Part shown: positions 1-44,366 of the stretch, one piece after another
How the letters are laid out: every line of letters begins with the position of its first letter
How positions within the stretch are numbered: position 1 is the stretch's first letter
Assembly: GCA_963844885.1 (NCBI GenBank)
Contig: CAWJQA010000012.1
Coordinates: 372,001 to 436,000 of the forward strand
Source of the DNA: DATMER01 sp963844885
GTDB taxonomy: Bacteria > Acidobacteriota > Thermoanaerobaculia > Multivoradales > UBA5704
Reading direction: 5' to 3'
DNA: 64,000 bases
Position numbers and translations under genes: made by a program
Notes under the pieces: generated by a model
The model's input: only the letters and a program-made list of their open reading frames with translations
Databases searched by the model: none
What the model was told of the DNA's origin: nothing

Positions 1-1343
1 CCGGACCCCAATACCCGCGTCGGCCACGCCCGCCTGTCGCGGGCCAGCGAAGCCTTCCTGGAGTATGCCCTGTCGCGGCCGGAGGTCCAGGAGCGCCGCA
101 GCTTCGAGCTTCTCGCGCAGCAGAGCTCCTTCGCACCCTTCCCGCTCCACCCCTGGCCGGTCTTCGTCGACCGCGCCCGCGTCGCGGAGCACGAGCGGGT
201 GACCGTCGGCCTCTGCCGCCTGGTCAAGAGCCTGCCGCGTAGGGTGTTCGGGAACGACCCGGAGCGCGTCCGGGAGTTCTACGACCTGGACTCGGTGGGC
301 CTCGCGAAGTCGATGCTGGAGCATCCCACCGGCATCGAGAGCGCGCTCGGCCGCGGCGACTTCCTCGACACCCCGGCCGGCCTCCAGTGCCTCGAGCTCA
401 ACATGGTCAGTCACCTGGGCGGCTGGCAGGCGCCGCTCTGGGCCGAGGCCTGCCTGCGCGTGCCGGTGATCCAGGAGTTCCTGCGCCGCGAGGGCCTGCG
501 GGTCGAATGCCGCAACACGATCGAGCTGCTGTTCTCGCACGTCGTGGGCGAGGCCCGCCGGAGCCTGCCGCTCAACGGCGAGCTGAACGTCTCCTTCATC
601 GTCCCGGACGACCTGGGCGGCGGCATCCAGCGCGACTTCGAGGCCTACCTCGACGCCACGCTCCGGCAGGCGCTCGGGCGGGAAGGCGCGCTCCACGGAC
701 GGGCCACGCTCCGGCGCTACGCCGAGTTGACCGAGCGGGAGGGCAAGCTCTACGCCGGCGGCGAGCGCATCCACGCCGTGGTGGAGGCCCACGACGGCGG
801 CACGGCGGCTCCGGCGGCGCGCTGCTTCAAGGCCGGCTCGCTCAACCTCTACAACGCGGCGGTGCGCACGGTGCTGACCGACAAGCGCAATCTCGCGCTG
901 CTCTCCGAGTTGGCTGGCTCCGGCCTCTTCACGGCCGCGGAAAAAGAGCTCATCGAGCGCCACGTGCCGTGGACCCGGCGCCTGACGGCGGAGACCTTCG
1001 AATCCGCCCTGGCCCGCCGCGACGGGATGGTGATCAAACGCGCCCGGGTTGGCCAGGGGCGCGGTGTCCACGCCGGCCGGTTCACGCCGGAGGAGGATTG
1101 GCGGCGGCTCGCGTCCGAGGCCCTGGAACAGGGCGACTGGGTGCTCCAGGAGCGGGTGGAGTCGCTGCCGATCCTCGGCCAGAGCGGCGAGCGCGGGACC
1201 GCGCCGCACGAGGCCGTCTGGGGCCTGTTCGCGTTCGGCGACCGCTACGCGGGCGGCTTCCTCAGCCTCCGGCCCCACGGCGAGAGCGGCGTGATCAACG
1301 TCCACCAGGGAGCGAGCGAAGGGATCATCCTGGAGGTTTTGCC

Positions 1344-1347
<4 letters not shown>
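1..1347 (+). CDS. Circularly permuted ATP-grasp-like protein (5' end missing)
   Basis: The frame is open from the first base of the window, so the gene starts upstream; the GTG at 199 is preceded by 66 in-frame coding-like codons and is not a convincing start. The C-terminal third contains the stretch MVIKRARVGQGRGV (about 1027-1068) and ends with an INVHQGAS motif, which recalls the glycine-rich ATP-binding part and tail of circularly permuted ATP-grasp proteins (glutathionylspermidine-synthase-like). Such enzymes join a carboxylate to an amine at the cost of ATP. The stop overlaps the start of the first PKS gene by 4 bp, so the two are probably translationally coupled, and a role in supplying or modifying a building block of the assembly line is plausible. 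The family call rests on motif resemblance only; the substrate is unknown. Confidence 0.5.
1332..1336 (+). promoter_or_regulatory. Shine-Dalgarno site of PKS/NRPS gene 1
   Basis: GGAGG lies 7 nt before GTG at 1344 and identifies that GTG, not an earlier codon of the open frame, as the start of the first PKS. The frame is open back to about 387, but only the part from 1344 looks like a ketosynthase N-terminus (motif IAVVGMAGRFPG). Confidence 0.75.
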
Positions 1348-24172
<22,825 letters not shown>

Positions 24173-24173
24173 G

Positions 24174-36149
<11,976 letters not shown>

Positions 36150-36153
<4 letters not shown>

Positions 36154-39100
36154 CGTCCGAGATGACCGGGGAGAAGAGCGGGGAAATCACCGGCCGCGAG
36201 GTCGCCGTCGTCGGGCTGGCCGGGCGCTTCCCCGGCGCCGCCGGCGTGCCCGAGCTCTGGCGCAACCTGTGCGCCGGGGCCGAGTCGATCCGCGTCCTGA
36301 CCGACGACGAGCTGCGCGCCGCCGGTGTGCCCGACGCGAGCCTGCGCGATCCGCGCTACGTCCGGGCGCGCGGCGCGCTCGACGGCGTCGACCTCTTCGA
36401 CGCGGCGCTCTTCGGCTTCACCCCGCGCGAGGCCGAGATCCTCGACCCGCAGCAACGCCTTTTCCTCGAGTGTGCCTGGGAGGTTCTGGAGGAGGCCGGA
36501 GTCGATCCGCTGACCGCGCCCGGTCTCATCGCGGTCTATGCCGGAGTGGGCTCCAGCACGTACCTCTGGAACGTCCTCGCCCGGCGCACCGATCTCGACG
36601 GCCTGCAGGCCCTGTTCGGCAACGAGAAGGACTTCCTCGCCACCCAGGTCTCCTACCGCCTGAACCTGCGCGGTCCGAGCCTGACGGTGCAGACCGCCTG
36701 CTCCACCTCGCTGGTGGCCGTCCACCTGGCCTGCCAGGCCTGCTCAACTACGAGTGCGACCTGGCGCTGGCCGGCGGCGTCACGTCGGCCGTGCCGCAGG
36801 AGCGCGGCTACGTCTACCAGGAGGGCGGCATCCTGTCGCCCGACGGCCGCTGCCGCGCCTTCGACGCCCGCGCCGCCGGCACCGTGCTCGGCTCCGGCGC
36901 CGGCATCGTCGCCCTGGAGCGCCTGGAGGACGCCCTGGCCGCCGGCGACAACGTCCTCGCCGTCGTCCGCGGCTCGGCGATCAACAACGACGGCGGCGTC
37001 AAGGTCGGCTACACCGCGCCGAGCGTGGAAGGCCAGGCCGAGGTCATCGCCGCCGCCCAGGCCATGGCCGGGGTGGACCCCACGTCGATCGCCTACGTCG
37101 AGACCCACGGCACGGGCACCGCGCTCGGCGACCCGATCGAGATCGCCGCCCTCACCCAGGCCTTCCGCGCCGGCGACGTCCGCGCAGGACGAGCGGGCTT
37201 CTGCGCCCTGGGCATCCGTGAAGCCGAACATCGGCCACCTCGACACCGCCGCGGGCGTGGCCGGCTTCATCAAGACCGTCCTGGCGCTCCACCACCGCCG
37301 ACTGCCGGCCGCCCTCCACTTCGAGCGCGCCAACCCGGAGATCGACCTGGCGTCGAGCCCGTTCTACGTCACTGCCGCCGCGGCGGAGTGGGAGACCGAC
37401 CGGCTGCCGCGCCGCGCCGGGGTCAGCGCCTTCGGCATCGGCGGCACGAACGCCCACGTCGTCCTCGAAGAAGCGCCCGAGCCCGAGCCTTCCGGCCCGT
37501 CGCGGCCCTGGCAGCTCCTGCTCCTCTCCGCGCGCACGCCCGAGGCCCTGGCGCGGCGAGCCTCCGAGTCTGGCCGCCCGCCTGGCGGACCAGGCCGATC
37601 TGGTCGATCTCGCGGACGCGGCCCACACGCTGCGCGTCGGCCGCCGTGCCCTGCCCGTCCGCAGCGCCTTCGTGGTCCGCCACCGCGCCGAGGCGGTCCG
37701 CGCGCTGGAGGACGCGGGGATTCCGGGGCTCGGCTCCGGACCGGGCGCCGGCCGTGGCCTTCCTCCTGCCCGGCCAGGGCACCCAGTACCCCGGCATGGC
37801 CGCGGAGCTCTGGCGCGGCGAGCCCGCCTTCCGCGCGGCGATCGACGAGTGCGCCGGCCTGCTCGCGCCCCACCTCGGTCTCGACCTTCGAGGCGTGATC
37901 TGGCCGGCGGCCGGAGATCAAGAGGCAGCCGCCCGGCTGGCCGGCACCGGGCTCACCCAGCCGGCCCTGTTCGCGGTGGAATGGGCGCTGGCGCGGCTCT
38001 GGCGCGAGTGGGGTGTCGTCCCGGAAGCCCTCCTCGGCCACAGCCTGGGCGAGATCGTCGCCGCCTGCCTGGCCGGCGTCTTCACCCTGGAGGACGCGCT
38101 CGCCTTCGTGGCCCGGCGCGGCCGGCTCCTCCAGGCCCTGCCGCCGGGAGCCATGCTGGCCGTGGCTCTCTCCGAAGCCGAAATCGAGCCCTGGCTGGCG
38201 GAGGATCTGTCGCTGGCGGCGGTCAACGCGCCGGACGCCTGCACCGTCTCCGGTCCCGCCCCCGCGGTGGAGCGCCTCCAGGCGAAGCTGGAGGAAGGGG
38301 GGCGTCAAGGTCCGCCGGCTCCACACCTCCCACGCCTTCCACTCGGCCATGGTCGATCCGGCGGTGGACGAGCTGGCGCGGTCGCTTCAGAAGATAGAGC
38401 TGAGGCCGCCGGAGATCCCGTTCCTCTCGAACGTCACCGGCGCCTGGATCACCGAGGCCGAAGCCACGGACCCGGAGTACTGGGCGCTCCACGTGCGTCG
38501 CACCGTGCGCTTCGCGTCCGGCTGCGCGGCCCTGCTCGCGGATCCGGACCGGGTGCTGCTGGAGGCCGGCCCCGGCGCGACGCTGGGCGACCTGGCGCGG
38601 CGGCAGCCCGCCGCGGCCGGCCGCACCGTCCTCACCTCGCTCCCGGGGGCGGCCGAGGAGGCTTCAGACCTGGAGCGCCTGCTCACCGCCGCCGGCCGGC
38701 TGTGGGTGGCGGGGGTGGCCCTCGACGGCCGCGGCTTCGCCGCGCACGAGCGGCGGCGGATCGCGTCGCTGCCGGCGTACCCCTTCGAACGCTGCCGGTA
38801 TTGGGTGGGAGCCGCGGAGAACCTGCCTGAAACCCCGGCCCGGCCCGCGCCCGTCGCGCCTGCGGTCCGCACGGCGGACGAGATGGAAACCGCCCTGGCC
38901 GGCCTCTGGCAGGAGGTTCTGGGGGTGGGCGCCGTCGGCCGCGACGACGACTTCTTCGAACTCGGCGGCAGCTCGCTCCTCGCCCTGGGGCTCCTGGCGC
39001 GGATCGAGGAGCGGCTCGGCGCCGCGCTCCCCCTCGCCTCCCTGGCCCGCGGCCGCGCCACCCCGGCCGAGCTGGCGCGGCGGCTGCGCGCCCAGGCGCC

Positions 39101-39830
39101 GGCCGGCGGCGCCGTCGAGCTGGCCGGCGGCGGCCGGGGGACCCCGCTGTTTTGGGTCCATCCCATCGGCGGTGGCATCCTGAGCTACGTCCCGCTCGCC
39201 CGCCTGCTTGGCCGCTCCCGGGGCCGCTCCCGCCCGGTCTGGGCCTTCCCGGCCCCCGGCCTGGACGGCGACCGGCCGCCGCTGCGGCGGGTCGAGGAGC
39301 TGGCGGGCGAGCACCTGGAGGCGCTGCGCCAGGTGCGCCCGCACGGCCCCTACCTCCTCGGCGGCTGGTCCTTCGGCGGCCTGGTCGCCTGGGAGATGCG
39401 CCGCCGGCTCGCCGAGGAAGGCGAGGAGGTCCCCCTGCTCACCCTGCTCGACAGTTGGTTCGCGGGGCTGCCGGTGGCCGGCGTCCTGCCGGAGGACGGA
39501 GACGGCCTGCTCGGCGTCCATCCGGCGGGTACCGCGGCCGGCGACGAGCGCTTGCGCCGGCTGCGTCAGACCGTCGAGGCGCACGCCGAAGCCGCCGCGG
39601 CCTGGCGCCCGCAGCCTCCCGGCGGGCGGACCCTGCTCCTGCTCGCCGCCGGCGAGCCGGGCGGCGCGGCGCGCGGCGCCGCCATCGCGGAGGCGTGGGC
39701 CGCCCGCGGCGCCGCTCCCCTGGAGGTCCGGAGCCTCGACGCGACCCATTGGACCCTGCTCGCCGAGCCGCGTGTGCGCGAGGCCGCCGAGCGCATCGAA
39801 GACTGCCTCGACCAACTGCGGATCCCCTGA
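36150..39830 (+). CDS. PKS gene 4: KS-AT-T-TE, terminal module (frameshifted)
   Basis: The last module of the line, about 1,225 codons when restored. KS: Cys184 in VQTACSTS, ETHGTGTALGDP, KPNIGHLDTA. AT: LLPGQGTQYPGM, Ser codon 38042 in GHSLGEI, and HAFH, suggesting malonyl-CoA. There is no KR or DH, so the last ketide should stay a beta-keto group until release. T11: FFELGGSSLLAL. A thioesterase completes the chain. Frame changes near 36737, 37212, 37568, 37738 and 38297 (G6 run with one extra G) are each one base. ATG 36150 is chosen because the KS N-terminus (EVAVVGLAGRFPG) starts 16 residues later and it overlaps the upstream stop. Confidence 0.85.
38298..39830 (+). CDS. Gene 4 C-terminal part: AT3 end, T11 and thioesterase
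   Basis: This frame (open 38013-39830) starts making sense at GGVKVRRLHTSHAFHS of the AT and runs unbroken to the stop. T11 Ser codon is 38973 in GGSSLL. The thioesterase is a type I, alpha/beta-hydrolase TE: FWVHPIGGGILSY, nucleophile Ser (codon 39369) in GWSFGG, LLDSWFAG, and DATHWTLL supplying a candidate His. It should release the chain by hydrolysis or cyclisation; which of these is not visible from sequence. The halogenase gene begins 19 nt downstream behind a GGAGGA site (39840-39845). Confidence 0.9.
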   Translation, partial: GGVKVRRLHTSHAFHSAMVDPAVDELARSLQKIELRPPEIPFLSNVTGAWITEAEATDPEYWALHVRRTVRFASGCAALLADPDRVLLEAGPGATLGDLARRQPAAAGRTVLTSLPGAAEEASDLERLLTAAGRLWVAGVALDGRGFAAHERRRIASLPAYPFERCRYWVGAAENLPETPARPAPVAPAVRTADEMETALAGLWQEVLGVGAVGRDDDFFELGGSSLLALGLLARIEERLGAALPLASLARGRATPAELARRLRAQAPAGGAVELAGGGRGTPLFWVHPIGGGILSYVPLARLLGRSRGRSRPVWAFPAPGLDGDRPPLRRVEELAGEHLEALRQVRPHGPYLLGGWSFGGLVAWEMRRRLAEEGEEVPLLTLLDSWFAGLPVAGVLPEDGDGLLGVHPAGTAAGDERLRRLRQTVEAHAEAAAAWRPQPPGGRTLLLLAAGEPGGAARGAAIAEAWAARGAAPLEVRSLDATHWTLLAEPRVREAAERIEDCLDQLRIP

Positions 39831-39849
39831 CGGGGCCCTGGAGGAAACC

Positions 39850-41253
39850 ATGAAAGAACGGTACGACGTCATCATCATCGGCGGCGGCCCCGCCGGCAGC
39901 ACCGTCGGCACGCTCCTGTCCCGGAGGGGTTACGAAGTCCTTCTCCTGGAGCGCCACAAGTTCCCGCGCTTCCACATCGGAGAGTCGATCACGGCCTTCG
40001 GCTTCCACGCCTTCAAGGAGCTCGGGGTCTACGACGAGCTCAAGGCCATGAACTACGTGCAGAAGAAGGGCCTCGAGTTCGTCATGCGCGAGGGCAGCAA
40101 GAAGGTCTACTTCCCGTCCGACCTGATCAACGAGCCGGGCGAGCTCCCGTGGGCCTTCCAGATGCCGCGCGCCAGGCTCGACCAGGTGCTGCTCGAAAAC
40201 TCCCGCCGCAACGGCGTCACCGTCCTCGAAGAGCGCCTCGTCAAGCAGGTTCTCTTCGAAGGCGACCGCGCCGTGGGCGTGGAATTCAAGGATCTGACCG
40301 AGGGCAGCTCCGACGAAAGCCAGAAGGTCTACGCCCGCTGGATCGTCGACGCCTCCGGCCAGGGCTCCATCCTCAACCGCCAGCTCGACGACAACTGGGC
40401 CGACGACCCGCTGCTCGAGAAGAAGTTCGCCGTCTACTCCCACTGGAAGGGCGTGAACATCGTCAACAGCGACGACGAGCTCAACTTCAAGCTCTGCGTC
40501 CACGAGAACCGCCGCGACTGGGCCTGGTGGCTCCCCGTGGGCCAGGACGTGGTCTCGCTCGGCGTCGTGCTCAGCCAGGAGACGATCAAGAACGAGTCCA
40601 AGACCAAGGATCTGGAGCAGATCTTCAACAAGTACGCCGCCGACATCCCCCACGTCGACAAGCTGATCCAGGACCCGAACGTCCAGCGCGTCGAGAAGTT
40701 CCGCTGCGGCAAGGACTACTCCTACCGCGCCAAGCGCTTCTACGGTCCGGGCTGGTCGCTGGTCGGCGACAGCGGCGGCTTCATCGACCCCATCTTCTCC
40801 ACCGGCATGCAGATCGCCTTCAACAGCGCCTTCACCCTGGCCGAGCAGCTCGACAAGACGCTCAAGAGCGACACCCGGGACGAGCGCCACCTCGCCGCGT
40901 ACCAGAAGAAGTACACCGCGTTCTACCGCTTCAATTCCATGCTGGTGTACCTCTTCTACATGGCGAAGCTCGACTACCGTAACCTGAACGACGGCCGCTT
41001 CCTGTGGAAGAACCTCGAATGGTCCGGCTGGTGGGACCGGCTGCGGTTTCTCTACTTCGGCCAGCGGATCCTGCTCACCGACCGGAAGAAGGTGGCCAAG
41101 TGGGGCGAGCAGGTTCTGTTCGGCAACCCGGGCGACGACAACCTCCTCGCCAGGTTCCTGCTGATGCTCTCGTACAACTACGACAAGGTGTCCTCGCGCA
41201 AGACGAGCCGCGGCAAGCTCTCGCCCCAGAGCACCGAGCTGGTGGAGGCGTGA
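39850..41253 (+). CDS. Flavin-dependent halogenase-like protein
   Basis: A 467-residue FAD-binding protein. The N-terminus has the dinucleotide fold IIIGGGPAGSTVG and the PRFHIGES signature of the CmlS/PltA-like and geranylgeranyl-reductase-like flavoproteins. Residues 224-229 read WAWWLP, matching the WxWx(I/L)P motif considered diagnostic of FADH2-dependent halogenases, and a second flavin motif GWSLVGDSGGFIDP follows. Such enzymes make HOCl/HOBr at the flavin and halogenate an electron-rich free or carrier-bound substrate; they need a separate flavin reductase, and none is in the window. Placement between the PKS terminus and the permease, co-directional, makes it a probable tailoring enzyme. 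A non-halogenating oxidase of the same fold is the main alternative. Unlike its neighbours it is Lys-rich and has no frameshift. Confidence 0.8.
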   Translation: MKERYDVIIIGGGPAGSTVGTLLSRRGYEVLLLERHKFPRFHIGESITAFGFHAFKELGVYDELKAMNYVQKKGLEFVMREGSKKVYFPSDLINEPGELPWAFQMPRARLDQVLLENSRRNGVTVLEERLVKQVLFEGDRAVGVEFKDLTEGSSDESQKVYARWIVDASGQGSILNRQLDDNWADDPLLEKKFAVYSHWKGVNIVNSDDELNFKLCVHENRRDWAWWLPVGQDVVSLGVVLSQETIKNESKTKDLEQIFNKYAADIPHVDKLIQDPNVQRVEKFRCGKDYSYRAKRFYGPGWSLVGDSGGFIDPIFSTGMQIAFNSAFTLAEQLDKTLKSDTRDERHLAAYQKKYTAFYRFNSMLVYLFYMAKLDYRNLNDGRFLWKNLEWSGWWDRLRFLYFGQRILLTDRKKVAKWGEQVLFGNPGDDNLLARFLLMLSYNYDKVSSRKTSRGKLSPQSTELVEA

Positions 41254-43763
41254 GCTCGGTCTGGCGGGACGTCTGGCGCGATGGGCGGTTCGCCCTGCGG
41301 GGCCTGGCCCGCTCGCCGATGGTCACCGCCGTGGTGGTCCTCACCCTGACCCTGGGGATCGGGGCCACCGCGGCGGTCTTCTCCGTCGTCGACGCCGTGC
41401 TGATCGAGGGCCTCCCCTACGAGAGCCCCGAGCGGCTCTTCGTGGTGGACACCACCCACCGCGGTATCACCGGCGCGGCCGGCACGGCAGGCACGGCCGG
41501 CGCGGCCGGCGGCGTCGAGACCTGGCCCACCTCCTGGCTCGATTTCCAGGACTGGCGCCGGCGGCAGCACGGCTTCCGCAGTTTCGCCGACATCGCGGTG
41601 TGCAGCAGCCCGCGCTCGTTCCACACCCGTGTCGAGGGCGAGGTGCAGCGGCTCACCGGCGAGCTGGTCAGCGAGGAGTACTTCCGCCTGCTGGGCATCC
41701 GCCCGGTGGCCGGCCGCGTCTTCGGCGCCGACGAGGCCAGCCCTCCCGGCCGCCGCTCCGTGCTCCTCGGCTACGACCTGTGGCGGAGCCGCTTCGGCGG
41801 CGACCCCGCGGTCGTGGGCCGGGTGCTGCGGCTCAACGACGAGCCTTACGACGTGGTCGGTGTCCTGCCCGAGGGCTTCCGCGGCCTCACCGACCAGGCC
41901 GAGATCTGGGTGCCCATCGGCCTCGCCGGCAGCCTCCTCGGCCCGCCCTACGTGGAGATGCGCAACGTCCGCTGGCTGAACGCCGTGGCGCGGCTCGCGC
42001 CGGGCGTCACCGCCGAACGGGCCGAAGCGGAGCTCGCCGCCCTCACCGCGGCGCTGGCGCGCGAGAACCCGGACGAAAACGAAGGCGTGGGCGCCCGGCT
42101 GACGCCGCTCACCGACACCTTCCTCGGCGACCTGCGGCCGAGCCTGCTGGCCCTGCTGGGCGGCGCCGCCTTCGTCCTCCTCATCGCCTGCGCCAACGTC
42201 GCGGGGCTCCTGCTGGCACGGATGACCGCGCGCGGCCGGGAGATCGCGGTCCGCCTCGCGCTCGGCGCCGGACGAGCGCGCCTGATCCGGCAGCTCCTCA
42301 CCGAGAGCGTGCTGCTGGCCCTGCTCGGCGGCCTTCTGGGCCTGCTCCTCGCGCACTGGGCCGTGCCGCCGCTGATGGCGTCGAGCGGCGTGGCCCTGCC
42401 GAGCTTCGTCCAGCCCGGGCTCGGGCTCCGGGCGGCGGCCATCGTCCTCGCCGTGACCCTCCTCTGCGGCGTGGGCTTCGGCCTGCTGCCGGCGCTGATC
42501 CTCTCCCGGCCGCGCAACCTCGACGTCCTCAAGGACCAGGGCCGGGGCGCATCCATGGGGAGAGGCCGGCAGCGCTTCCAGAGCGGCCTCGTCGTAGCCG
42601 AGATCGCCCTGGCGCTGATCCTCCTCATCGGCGACGGTCTCCTGATCCGGGGCTTCCGCCGCCTCCAGTCGCTGGACCTCGGAGTGAAGGCCGACAACGT
42701 CGCCACCCTGCGCCTCGACCTCAGCGGGCCGCAATGGACCCAGGACCCACCGGTCATCGCCCTCGCCCGCCACGTCCTCGAGCGGCTCCAGGCCGTGCCG
42801 GGCGTGGGATCGGCGGCCCTGGGAGGACCCGACATCGTGTCCGACGGCGCCCCCATGTCCTTCTTCACGATCGAGGACGCGCGCGACGCCGGAACCGTGA
42901 CCTTGCAGGTCCATTCGGTGAGCCCCGGCTACTTCCCGACCCTGGGCATCCCGGTCCTGGAAGGCCGCGCCCTCGGCTTCGAGGACTCGGACCAGGCGCC
43001 GCCCGCGATCGTGATCAGCCGCGCCCTGGCCCGCCGCTACTGGCCGGAGGGCAAGGCCGTGGGCCGGCGGATGAAAGTCGGGGACGACAGCTCGCCGTTC
43101 CCCTGGTTCACGATCGTGGGAGTGGCCGGCGAGGTCCGCCACCAGGGGCTGGCCGCGGACGACGCGGCGGCGCCGGACGTCTACTTCTCCATGCTCCAGT
43201 TCCCGCCGCGCCTGCCGCCGCGGCTGGCCGTGCTGGTGCGCGGCGCGGCCCCGGGCTCGGCGGCGCGGCTGCTGCCGGCCCTGCGGACCGAGCTGCGCAC
43301 CGCGGCGCCGGGCCTGGCGCCCTACGACGCGGCCACCCTGGAGAGCCGGCTGCGGGACCAGACGTCCCACGGCCGGTTCCTGATCCTGCTCACGACCCTG
43401 TTCGCCCTCCTCGCCCTGCTCCTGGCCGTGATCGGCATCTACGGCATGGTGTCCTACGCCGTAACGCGGCGGACGCGGGAGATCGCGATCCGGTCGGCGC
43501 TGGGGGCGGCCCGGGGGAGCATCCTGCGTCTCATCCTGGGCTGGGGCGCCGCGCTGGCGCTGGCCGGCACGGCCCTGGGAATCGCCGGAGCCCTCGCCCT
43601 GACGCGCTTCCTGACCAGCCTGCTCTACGGCTTCAACCCCACCGATCCGGTGACCTTCGTGGGAGTGCCGCTGCTCCTGCTCGGCGTCGCCCTCCTGGCC
43701 TGCTACATCCCGGCCCGGCGGGCGCTGACCGTGACTCCGCAGACAGCGCTGCGGTACGAGTGA
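41250..43763 (+). CDS. ADOP-type FtsX/MacB-like permease
   Basis: An 837-residue membrane protein. The start (VWRDVWRDGRFALRGLARSP) and the first helix TAVVVLTLTLGIGATAAVFSVV match acidobacterial duplicated orphan permeases. It has two FtsX-type blocks (helices around 42150-42520 and 43380-43740) and two large periplasmic MacB-PCD-like regions. The C-terminus ARRALTVTPQTALRYE is typical of the family. ADOPs lack an ATPase in the same operon, and none is seen here. Position at the end of the biosynthetic operon, with a 4-bp GTGA overlap, suggests export or self-protection, but this is guilt by association. A short stretch of GGCACGGC/GGCGCGGCC repeats at about 41470-41510 encodes an Ala/Gly-rich loop. 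GTG 41250 is chosen for homology; the GGAGG before it is too close to be an ideal ribosome site. Confidence 0.88.
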   Translation: MSSVWRDVWRDGRFALRGLARSPMVTAVVVLTLTLGIGATAAVFSVVDAVLIEGLPYESPERLFVVDTTHRGITGAAGTAGTAGAAGGVETWPTSWLDFQDWRRRQHGFRSFADIAVCSSPRSFHTRVEGEVQRLTGELVSEEYFRLLGIRPVAGRVFGADEASPPGRRSVLLGYDLWRSRFGGDPAVVGRVLRLNDEPYDVVGVLPEGFRGLTDQAEIWVPIGLAGSLLGPPYVEMRNVRWLNAVARLAPGVTAERAEAELAALTAALARENPDENEGVGARLTPLTDTFLGDLRPSLLALLGGAAFVLLIACANVAGLLLARMTARGREIAVRLALGAGRARLIRQLLTESVLLALLGGLLGLLLAHWAVPPLMASSGVALPSFVQPGLGLRAAAIVLAVTLLCGVGFGLLPALILSRPRNLDVLKDQGRGASMGRGRQRFQSGLVVAEIALALILLIGDGLLIRGFRRLQSLDLGVKADNVATLRLDLSGPQWTQDPPVIALARHVLERLQAVPGVGSAALGGPDIVSDGAPMSFFTIEDARDAGTVTLQVHSVSPGYFPTLGIPVLEGRALGFEDSDQAPPAIVISRALARRYWPEGKAVGRRMKVGDDSSPFPWFTIVGVAGEVRHQGLAADDAAAPDVYFSMLQFPPRLPPRLAVLVRGAAPGSAARLLPALRTELRTAAPGLAPYDAATLESRLRDQTSHGRFLILLTTLFALLALLLAVIGIYGMVSYAVTRRTREIAIRSALGAARGSILRLILGWGAALALAGTALGIAGALALTRFLTSLLYGFNPTDPVTFVGVPLLLLGVALLACYIPARRALTVTPQTALRYE

Positions 43764-43771
43764 GGCGGGAA

Positions 43772-43805
43772 GGACGGGCCTCCGGCCAGACCCGTCCCCG
43801 ATTTT
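43772..43805 (+). terminator. Possible terminator of the biosynthetic operon
   Basis: GGACGGG (43772-43778) pairs with CCCGTCC (43791-43797) around a 12-nt loop and is followed by CGATTTT. It lies just after the permease stop at 43763. The T-tract is short, so efficiency is uncertain. Confidence 0.45.
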
Positions 43806-43916
43806 GGAAGGAATGAGTGAATCGATTGTCAATGAACCGTCCCGGAGGCCCCGGTTTGCGGCAAGCCTCCAGGCAAGACTGCTGATCGCTGAGCTCGAAC
43901 ATCGCGTTTGAACAAC

Positions 43917-43949
43917 GGGGAGGAGCGCGCAGACGGCGCGCCCCTCCCC
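43917..43949 (-). terminator. Strong hairpin behind the 118-aa gene
   Basis: A 14-nt arm (GGGGAGG, A, GCGCGC) pairs with its complement around a 5-nt loop, with one mismatch. It starts 19 nt beyond the stop of the minus-strand gene at 43968. There is no T-run on the minus strand after it, so it may act as an RNA-stabilising or Rho-assisted end rather than a classical terminator. Confidence 0.5.
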
Positions 43950-43967
43950 CACTACGGCTTGCCTCGA

Positions 43968-44324
43968 CTACTCCGTCGGAGGCGGCGGAGGCGGCACCGG
44001 GGTGCGGCGGTGGCGCGTGCGCACCGGCGCCACCCCGAAGCGCACCAGAAGCTCGTTCTTCGGACCGAGCTTCGCCTTCACGTAGCCGCGCAGCTTCACC
44101 GCGGCCTCCTTCCCAACCTCCAGGGCATCCCCCAGATCCTGGGTCGCCTTCTGCCGGAAGCCGCTGTGGAGCTCCTGCACGGCCTTGCGCTGCTTGAGCT
44201 CATCCATCGCCACCGACAGATCCGACAGATGGCTGTCGACGTTCGGCAGCAGGCTCAGGTTCTCCTGCACCGCCGACATCAGCGACTCCCAGTCCTGCAC
44301 GTAATCCGCGTACGAAGAGGGCAT
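43968..44324 (-). CDS. Hypothetical 118-aa protein with Pro-rich tail
   Basis: The start ATG at 44324 follows AAAGGAG by 8 nt, so it is preferred over an upstream in-frame codon at 44351. The protein starts MPSSYADYVQDWE, is largely helical and charged in the middle (HLSDLSVAMDELKQRKAVQEL, KEAAVKLRGYVKAKLGPK), and ends in a run of six prolines (TPVPPPPPPTE). No signal peptide, membrane helix or catalytic motif is seen. The helical segment suggests a protein-interaction role. It lies 42 nt downstream of a 28-codon ORF with the same kind of ribosome site, so the two are probably one transcript. Function unknown. Confidence 0.7.
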   Translation of the reverse strand: MPSSYADYVQDWESLMSAVQENLSLLPNVDSHLSDLSVAMDELKQRKAVQELHSGFRQKATQDLGDALEVGKEAAVKLRGYVKAKLGPKNELLVRFGVAPVRTRHRRTPVPPPPPPTE

Positions 44325-44366
44325 GGTCTTTCTCCTTTCTCGGGCTGACAAAGGGTCTCCGGCCCG

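Noticed and set aside
41178..43952. Minus-strand open frame opposite the ADOP permease
   Set aside because: No motif; composition typical of an antisense shadow, and the plus-strand permease is unmistakable.
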